DNA from: DASTPP01 sp035762175
Lineage (GTDB): Bacteria; Myxococcota_A; Polyangia; Polyangiales; Polyangiaceae
Assembly (NCBI GenBank): GCA_035762175.1
Contig: DASTPP010000315.1
Location: forward strand, 1 to 10,499
Reading direction: 5' to 3'
DNA: 10,499 bases
This document shows positions 6,482 to 10,499 of the stretch, in pieces. A program made the translations under genes and the position numbers. The notes under the pieces are model-generated. The model was not told the origin of the DNA and searched no databases. It saw only the letters and a program-made list of their open reading frames with translations. Within the stretch, counting starts at the first letter, position 1. Every line of letters starts with the position of its first letter.

Positions 6482-7783
6482 ATGTCTTGCGCGCACGGCC
6501 TGGTCGAGGGCAACGAGTCTTGCTTTTCGGTCGACGCCTCGAGCATCGCGTTCGGGCCCGGGGTGCTCGGCGAGGCGGGCGCGCACGCGCGCGAGCTCGG
6601 GTGCCGGCGCGTCGCGCTCTTCACCGACCCGCGGGTCGCGCGGCTCGAGCCGGTCGACGAGGTGCGCCGCTCGCTCGCGGCCGCCGGGGTCGAGGTCGAG
6701 GTGTACGCGGGCGCGCGGGTCGAGCCGACCGACGCGAGCTTGCTCGAGGCGGCGCGCTTCGCCCGCGAGGGGCGCTTCGACGGGTACGTTTCGGTCGGCG
6801 GCGGCTCGGCCATCGACACCTGCAAGGGGGCGGCGCTCTACGCGACGTACCCGGCCGACTTTCTGGCGTACGTGAACCGCCCCCTCGGCGAGGGGCGCCC
6901 GGTGCCGGGGCCGCTGCCGCCGCACGTCGCGTGCCCGACGACCTGCGGCACGGGCGCCGAGTGCACGGGCATCGCCGTCTTCGACCTCGTCTCGGCCGGG
7001 GCCAAGACCGGCATCGCCTCGCGCCGGCTGCGCCCGACGATGGCGCTCATCGACCCGCGCGCGACGGCCACGCTGCCCGCCGAGGTGGTCGCGGCGAGCG
7101 GCTTCGACGTGCTCTGCCACGCCCTCGAGTCGTACACCGCGCGGCCCTACACCGAGCGGCCGAGGCCCCCCACGCCCGCCGCGCGCCCGATGAGCCAGGG
7201 CCGCAACCCCTTCAGCGACGTCGGCAGCCGCGAGGCGCTCGCGCTCGGCGGCCGCTTCTTCGAGCGCGCGGTGCGCGACGCGTCCGACCGCGAGGCGCGC
7301 GAGGCGATGGCGTGGGCGGCGACGCTCGCCGGCATCGCCTTCGGCAACGCCGGCGTGCACCTGCCGCACGGCATGTCGTACGCCGTGGCGGGGCTCGTGC
7401 GCGACTACCGCGCCCCGGGCTACCCGCCCGACGAGCCGATGGTGCCGCACGGCGTGAGCGTCGTCGTCAACGCGCCCGCGGCCTTCCGGCTGACCGCGCC
7501 GGCCTGCCCCGAGCGCCACCTCGAGGCGGCCGCGCGGCTCGGCGCCGAGGTGCGCGGGGCCGCGCCGGGCGACGCCGGCGAGATCGTGGCGGGCCGGCTG
7601 ATCGGGCTGATGCGCGCGGCGGGCGTGCCCGGCGGCGTCGCCGCCCTCGGCTACGGCGAGGCCGACGTCGAGGCGCTGGCCGAGCGCGCCGCGCTGCAAG
7701 AGCGCCTGACCGCGAACGCGCCGCTGCGCGTCGGCCGGGCCGAGCTGGCCGCGCTCTTCCGGGGCGCGATGGCCTACTGGTGA
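6482..7783 (+). CDS. Hydroxyacid-oxoacid transhydrogenase (ADHFE1-type iron alcohol dehydrogenase)
   Basis: 433 residues, collinear with the family of mammalian ADHFE1, which oxidises 4-hydroxybutyrate to succinic semialdehyde while reducing 2-oxoglutarate to D-2-hydroxyglutarate without releasing the cofactor (EC 1.1.99.24). Seen: the typical start LVEGNESCFSVDASSIAFGPG, the nucleotide loop GGGS (106-109), GFDVLCHALESYTARPY with metal ligands Asp209 and His213, the ADHFE1-specific insert around RPMSQGRNPFSDVGS, GNAGVHLPHGMSYAVAGLVRDY with His296, and VPHGVSVVVNAPAAF with His323. These four residues match the D, H, H, H iron/zinc site of the superfamily. PTTCGTGAECTG has Cys and Ala where Ser is more usual. 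Activity is assigned by family; other iron alcohol dehydrogenase activities are not excluded. ATG 6482 is supported by the conserved N-terminus although the ribosome binding site is weak. The thioesterase starts 8 nt after its stop. Confidence 0.9.
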   Translation: MSCAHGLVEGNESCFSVDASSIAFGPGVLGEAGAHARELGCRRVALFTDPRVARLEPVDEVRRSLAAAGVEVEVYAGARVEPTDASLLEAARFAREGRFDGYVSVGGGSAIDTCKGAALYATYPADFLAYVNRPLGEGRPVPGPLPPHVACPTTCGTGAECTGIAVFDLVSAGAKTGIASRRLRPTMALIDPRATATLPAEVVAASGFDVLCHALESYTARPYTERPRPPTPAARPMSQGRNPFSDVGSREALALGGRFFERAVRDASDREAREAMAWAATLAGIAFGNAGVHLPHGMSYAVAGLVRDYRAPGYPPDEPMVPHGVSVVVNAPAAFRLTAPACPERHLEAAARLGAEVRGAAPGDAGEIVAGRLIGLMRAAGVPGGVAALGYGEADVEALAERAALQERLTANAPLRVGRAELAALFRGAMAYW

Positions 7784-7791
7784 GGCGGGCG

Positions 7792-8313
7792 ATGGGCGAG
7801 CGCGACGGGCGAGAGGGGGCGGCCGCCGGCGAGGGCGCGCCGCCGGCGGGCGACGAGAAGGGGCCCCAAGCAGACGATCGGCGGGCGCGCGACGAGGGGC
7901 GCGAGGCCTACCCGCACTTCTTGCAGATACCCACCCGCTGGATCGACAACGACGTCTACGGCCACGTCAACAACGTCGTTTACTACGCGTTCTTCGACAC
8001 CGTCATCAACCGCTACCTCATCGATCGGGGCGTGCTCGACCTCGCGGCCGGCGCGACCATCGGCGTGGCGGTCGAGACGCGCTGCCGGTTCTTCCGGTCG
8101 ATCGCGTTCCCCGAGGTGGTCGAGGCCGGCCTGCGCGTCGGGCGGGTGGGCGGCTCGAGCGTGCGCTACGAGGTGGGGCTCTTCGTCGAGGGGCGCGCCG
8201 AGATTGCGGCCTCGGGGCACTTCGTGCACGTGTTCGTCGACCGCGCGGGCCGCCGGCCGGTGCCCATCGCCGGCGAGCTGCGCGCGGCGCTCGAGGCGCT
8301 GCTCGTCGGCTAG
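7792..8313 (+). CDS. Acyl-CoA thioesterase, 4HBT/hotdog family
   Basis: A 173-residue protein. The hotdog domain starts near residue 40 and shows TRWIDNDVYGHVNNVVYYAFFDTVINRY, with Asp54 at the catalytic position of the 4-hydroxybenzoyl-CoA thioesterase group and the G-H-V-N-N turn typical of the family. VAVETRCRFFRSIAFPEVVEAGLRV and a closing strand ASGHFVHVFVD complete the fold. Such enzymes hydrolyse acyl-CoA thioesters in the cytosol as dimers or tetramers; the acyl group cannot be read from sequence. The first 38 residues are a charged Gly/Glu/Asp/Arg tail not normally present, so the true start could be later, but I see no better initiation codon before the domain. The start lies 8 nt after the transhydrogenase stop, which argues for co-transcription. 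Confidence 0.85.
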   Translation: MGERDGREGAAAGEGAPPAGDEKGPQADDRRARDEGREAYPHFLQIPTRWIDNDVYGHVNNVVYYAFFDTVINRYLIDRGVLDLAAGATIGVAVETRCRFFRSIAFPEVVEAGLRVGRVGGSSVRYEVGLFVEGRAEIAASGHFVHVFVDRAGRRPVPIAGELRAALEALLVG

Positions 8314-8316
8314 CGC

Positions 8317-8332
8317 GGCGCGGGCCCGCGCC
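8317..8332. terminator. Perfect 16-nt palindrome between convergent genes
   Basis: GGCGCGGGCCCGCGCC is its own reverse complement and fills nearly all of the 19-bp gap between the thioesterase stop and the DUF6786 lipoprotein stop. As RNA it folds as a 6-bp GC stem with a GGCC loop on either strand, so a bidirectional terminator or transcription block is plausible. No T-tract flanks it. Confidence 0.4.
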
Positions 8333-9673
8333 TCAGCGCGCGTCGAGGGGCGCGGTGACGCGGGCGAGCGGGACGCCGAGCGCCTGGCGGGCGATGGGGT
8401 CGAGCACGGCCTCGTCGCCGACGAAGTGGAAGGTGCGGTGCGTGTGCGTGAGCGACTCGCCGGGCTTGAGGGCGGCCGCGGGCGAGCTCGTCTCGAGCTC
8501 GTAGAAGCCGCCGAGCGAGGGCTTGCCCGGCCCCGTCGGGCCGTCGTTGTAGCTGTTGATGACGTCGCCGTCGAAGGGGTCTTTCTGCCGCTGCCAGAGG
8601 CTGTTGACGTAGCGCCGGCCGGGGGCGGGCGGCGGGGCGAGCTGCACCACCGTCAAGAGGCGCGCCGAGGGGCTGTAGCTGCCGGCCGCCTGGCGCGCCC
8701 GCCCGGGGCCGACGCCGATCTTGCCGCGCTGCTGGCCGTCGCAGACGAAGACGAGGTGACCCTCGGCCTCGCGCACCGCGAGCCGGTCGGAGGGCACCTT
8801 TCCGAAGTAATCGTCGCGCACGGCGGGGCCCGGCCCCTTCGGATCGATGGGCACGACGACGCGGGCGTCGGGGGCGGGCGCGAACATGCCCAAGATCCAC
8901 ACGCTGGGCAGGCCGCGGGCCGGGGCCCACGCCTCGCGGCCGGCGTTGGTGATACGATTTTCGGACTCGAACGCGACCCAGCGCAGCCCGGCCGGCGGCG
9001 CGAGGCCCAGCCGCGCCTTGAGCTCGCCCTCGTCGAGCACGCGCACCTCGCGGCGCACGGCGAGGCGCAGCTCGGTGCCGGCGTAGTTCGAGAGCGCCAT
9101 CGCGCGTTCGAAGGCGACCGAGCGGGGCGAGCGCTGGGCCACGGCCCAGGCCCCCTCTTGCAGGGCGGCCGGCGTCTGCCACGCCTCGAAGCTGAAAGGC
9201 TTGCCCTTCGCGAAGAAGAGGCCGTACTGCCCGGCCTCGGGGCCCAGCCAGAAGCGGTCTTCGCCGCCGTAGTTGTCGAAGGCGGTGCCGGTCTTGCCCG
9301 AGGCGATGAAGTCTCGGTGCACCCAGCCGAGGCTGGGGCCGCCCTCGTCGACCGCGCTCGTCATCACCCGCCCCTGGTACTTCGGCGAGACCGCGACGCG
9401 CCCGCCCGAGGGGCCCTCGAGCACCACGACCTCGCCGTGCTGGCGCAAGAACGCGAGATCGTCGGCGAAGCGCGCGGCGCCCGCGGGGGCCGGGGCGGCT
9501 GGAGCGCCCACCGCCGGAGCGCTCGCGGCGGGGGCGCTCGCGGCGGGGGCGCCGGTCGCCGCAGCGCCCGCGGCGGGCGAGGGGCCCGGGGCGGCTTCGC
9601 GGCGGCCGGCGCCGCAGGCCGCGAGGGCCGAACAGAGGGGGAGCAGGCCGGCGGCGATCGGGGCGGGGCGCAT
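8333..9673 (-). CDS. DUF6786-type lipoprotein
   Basis: 446 residues. The signal peptide starts MRPAPIAAGLLPLCSALAAC; the lipobox LAAC gives lipidated Cys20. Residues 21-67 are an Ala/Pro/Gly linker. The main domain shows FLRQHGEVVVLEG, VSPKYQGRVMTSAVDEGG, NYGGEDRFWLGPE (134-146), SENRITNAG, SVWILGMF, RDDYFGKVPSDRL, YVNSLWQRQKDPFDGDVINS, FYELETSSPAAALKPGES and a closing HTHRTFHF. This set of blocks is what I recall of proteins annotated DUF6786; their all-beta pattern suggests a galactose-mutarotase-like sugar-binding fold, which is inference. A location outside the cytoplasm is inferred from the lipobox. ATG 9673 is chosen for the signal peptide, with GAGG just upstream; the frame stays open to about 10183 but only through unrelated DNA. 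It lies 19 bp downstream of a sugar ABC permease remnant, consistent with a role in carbohydrate use. Its original operon promoter appears to be lost. Confidence 0.8.
   Translation of the reverse strand: MRPAPIAAGLLPLCSALAACGAGRREAAPGPSPAAGAAATGAPAASAPAASAPAVGAPAAPAPAGAARFADDLAFLRQHGEVVVLEGPSGGRVAVSPKYQGRVMTSAVDEGGPSLGWVHRDFIASGKTGTAFDNYGGEDRFWLGPEAGQYGLFFAKGKPFSFEAWQTPAALQEGAWAVAQRSPRSVAFERAMALSNYAGTELRLAVRREVRVLDEGELKARLGLAPPAGLRWVAFESENRITNAGREAWAPARGLPSVWILGMFAPAPDARVVVPIDPKGPGPAVRDDYFGKVPSDRLAVREAEGHLVFVCDGQQRGKIGVGPGRARQAAGSYSPSARLLTVVQLAPPPAPGRRYVNSLWQRQKDPFDGDVINSYNDGPTGPGKPSLGGFYELETSSPAAALKPGESLTHTHRTFHFVGDEAVLDPIARQALGVPLARVTAPLDAR
9519..9548 (-). repeat. 15-bp in-frame tandem repeat, two identical copies
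   Basis: Two identical copies of GCGCTCGCGGCGGGG (plus strand, 9519-9533 and 9534-9548) lie in the linker of the DUF6786 lipoprotein. Each adds a five-residue Ala/Pro/Ser unit, so the linker length can change by slippage without a frameshift. Confidence 0.8.
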
Positions 9674-9692
9674 GGGGGCCTCGTTTCTTCGT

Positions 9693-9767
9693 TCAGCGCC
9701 GCGCGCGGCGGACGCGGTCGAGGGCGACGACGAGCACGATGATGAGCCCGGTGACGATCGCTTGCAC
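9693..9767 (-). pseudogene. C-terminal remnant of a sugar ABC-transporter permease (RbsC-like)
   Basis: The minus strand encodes VQAIVTGLIIVLVVALDRVR plus RARR and a stop (TGA, plus-strand 9693-9695). A final hydrophobic helix followed by D-R/Q-x-R-R-x-R-R is the standard end of ribose/galactose/inositol-type ABC permeases, where the text before it is normally '...G(v/l)....Q.vv.G'. Here the similarity stops abruptly at 9767: the codons upstream read CRPGGRG and then repeat DNA, and no further permease sequence occurs in the window. About 90% of the gene is therefore gone. Its stop is 19 bp before the DUF6786 lipoprotein start, so the two were probably in one sugar-uptake operon. The fragment is short, so the family call rests on about 24 residues. 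Confidence 0.6.
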
Positions 9768-9786
9768 CCCCCGCCCGCCTGGCCGA

Positions 9787-9974
9787 CAGATCCCCGGACC
9801 CGACGGGGGTCGAGCGAAGAGCGCTTCGACAGGTCCCCGGACCTGAGGGGGGTCGAGTGTGTTGGGGGCTTGCAGGTCCCCGGACCTGACGAGGGTCGAG
9901 TGCGGTGGGGTCTTGCAGGTCCCCGGACCTGACGAGGGTCGAGTGCGGTGGGGTCTTGCAGGTCCCGGGACATC
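9787..9974. repeat. 43-bp tandem repeat array with a dyad in each unit
   Basis: Four consecutive units of exactly 43 bp start at 9787, 9830, 9873 and 9916. A fifth start (9959-9974) keeps only the first part. Units 3 and 4 are identical, unit 2 differs at 5 positions, and unit 1 is conserved over its first 28 bases and diverges after. Each unit opens with the hyphenated palindrome CAGGTCC-CC-GGACCTG (one or two changes in unit 1), followed by GACGAGGGTCGAGTG and a G/T-rich tail. Because the whole unit is conserved, including the part between palindromes, it is not a CRISPR array. It lies at the break point of the permease gene. Confidence 0.9.
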
Positions 9975-9979
9975 CTGGA

Positions 9980-9995
9980 GATCGACAATTCGATC
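9980..9995. repeat. Inverted repeat GATCGA-CAAT-TCGATC
   Basis: A perfect 6-bp dyad with a 4-nt centre lies between the tandem units and the inverted end copy. It is A/T-rich for this region. It could be an operator-like site or a hairpin within the element; no gene association is visible. Confidence 0.4.
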
Positions 9996-10060
9996 GCCCG
10001 GCCCCTCTCGGGAGGCGTCGGAGCCCCCCGCACCTCGGGTCGGTCGGGTCCGGGGACCTG

Positions 10061-10446
10061 AAACGACCCACTGGGGCAGCCCGCGGGCGGACGCGGGGGG
10101 TTGTCGAACGCCTGACGAAGCCAACCCTGGGGGGTTCGGGGGCCAGGTTCCGCGCCGACGGAACGCGCGCCCGGTGCTACCACCCCCCCCTGCTACGCCG
10201 GCGGAGGTTCCGCTCGCAGGGGATCGAACCGGCGCCCGCTTGCGGTGCCGAACCCCCGCCCTGGCCAGGGGGCCGGTGCGCTCCGGGGCGACCCGAGCAA
10301 GCACCTGGGCGAGCTGGCGGCCCCGGACGCGACGAGGGGGGGGCGAAACGCGCGGGCGGCCCCCGGCTTCAGCCCAATGCCGTTCACGTAGCGGCCGGCG
10401 AGAGGTTTCGCGCGACAAAAGGAGGGGGGGCGGCGAAGGTAGGGGT
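10061..10446. other. Spacer without a recognisable gene
   Basis: About 385 bp right of the repeat element. Open frames on both strands give low-complexity Arg/Pro/Gly products. Visible structures: hairpins AACCC/GGGTT (10123-10136) and GTTCCG/CGGAAC (10147-10164, 6-nt loop), a perfect palindrome CCCTGGCCAGGG (10259-10270), and CCCCGGACGCGACGAGGG (10321-10338), which matches the 43-bp repeat core at 16 of 18 positions. A tRNA-like patch at 10210-10300 was examined and not accepted. GGAGG (10421-10425) and GAAGG (10435-10439) precede a possible GTG start. Confidence 0.4.
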
Positions 10447-10499
10447 GTGAGGACCCAACCCAGCCGCCCCCTGCTCTTGTTCGACGCGCCGGCGCCCTG
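10447..10499 (+). CDS. Possible start of an unidentified gene, cut by the window edge
   Basis: From GTG 10447 the frame reads MRTQPSRPLLLFDAPAP and runs off the window. GAAGG (10435-10439) lies 7 nt upstream, a good ribosome binding spacing, and a stronger GGAGG lies further up at 10421-10425. The peptide looks more protein-like than other frames in this spacer. Seventeen codons do not allow a family assignment. Confidence 0.35.
   Translation, partial: MRTQPSRPLLLFDAPAP

Larger units (their letters stand above)
9787..10060. mobile_element. Putative 274-bp palindromic element (MITE/REPIN-like)
   Basis: The block is bounded by an 18-nt inverted repeat: left end CAGATCCCCGGACCCGAC (9787-9804) and, as reverse complement of 10043-10060, CAGGTCCCCGGACCCGAC, 17 of 18 identical. 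Both ends share the variant GGACCCGAC, while the inner units read GGACCTGAC, so the two ends resemble each other more than they resemble the units between. It encodes no transposase. No flanking target duplication is evident. Mobility is inference from the ends and from the position beside a truncated gene. Confidence 0.45.

Noticed and set aside
9787..9974. CRISPR array.
   Set aside because: The 27 bp between dyads are as conserved as the dyads themselves, so there are no unique spacers, and no cas gene is present.
8333..10183. A 616-residue version of the DUF6786 lipoprotein starting at 10183.
   Set aside because: The extra 170 codons run through the permease remnant (in another frame) and the repeat array. 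All three minus frames are open there because of base composition, and a perfect lipoprotein signal peptide starts at 9673.
10210..10300. Possible minus-strand tRNA: a GGTTCGATCC T-loop-like sequence with a 7-bp acceptor-like pairing (CGAGCGG with TTGCTCG, two G-T pairs) 91 nt apart.
   Set aside because: The T stem fails (only 2 of 5 pairs), no 5-bp anticodon stem with a 7-nt loop can be drawn, and the two bases after the acceptor are not those expected. At most a decayed tRNA; more likely chance.

Overview
The window is very GC-rich (by eye above 70%), with near-saturated G/C at third codon positions and closely packed genes. The gene types (DUF1360 protein, YeaE-like aldo/keto reductase, cyanobacterial-type GlgC, several short lipoproteins, ADHFE1-type transhydrogenase) best fit a Myxococcota (Polyangia-like) chromosome. 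That assignment is inference from composition and recognised families, not from a marker gene.

Layout. 2-190: last 62 codons of a class B penicillin-binding protein. 394-978: DUF1360 membrane protein, convergent with an aldo/keto reductase on the minus strand (995-1849). A 318-bp divergent spacer leads to glgC (2168-3424). A 540-bp spacer with little coding signal holds a hairpin after glgC, a 15-nt odd palindrome and, further down, a promoter/operator-like inverted repeat. Then comes a close-packed plus-strand run: two paralogous lipoproteins (3996-4451, 4460-4978), a PLP-dependent group II decarboxylase (4992-6416), a hydroxyacid-oxoacid transhydrogenase (6482-7783) and a hotdog thioesterase (7792-8313). 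It meets a minus-strand DUF6786-type lipoprotein (8333-9673) across a 19-bp gap that contains a perfect 16-nt palindrome.

The right end is the unusual part. Just upstream of the DUF6786 gene, 9693-9767 (minus) encodes only the last 24 residues of a sugar ABC-transporter permease. The rest of that gene is missing. In its place is a block of exact 43-bp tandem repeats (four full units plus a fifth start, 9787-9974), each carrying a CAGGTCC-CC-GGACCTG dyad. An inverted copy at 10043-10060 matches the left end at 17 of 18 positions. The 274-bp block therefore looks like a small palindromic, MITE/REPIN-like element at a truncation point, or possibly a misassembly. Nothing clearly coding follows until a possible GTG-started gene at 10447 that runs off the window.

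Functional links. glgC makes ADP-glucose for glycogen. The DUF6786 lipoprotein plus permease stub suggest a former sugar-uptake operon. The decarboxylase and transhydrogenase could meet in GABA/4-hydroxybutyrate metabolism if the decarboxylase acts on glutamate, which the sequence does not establish.
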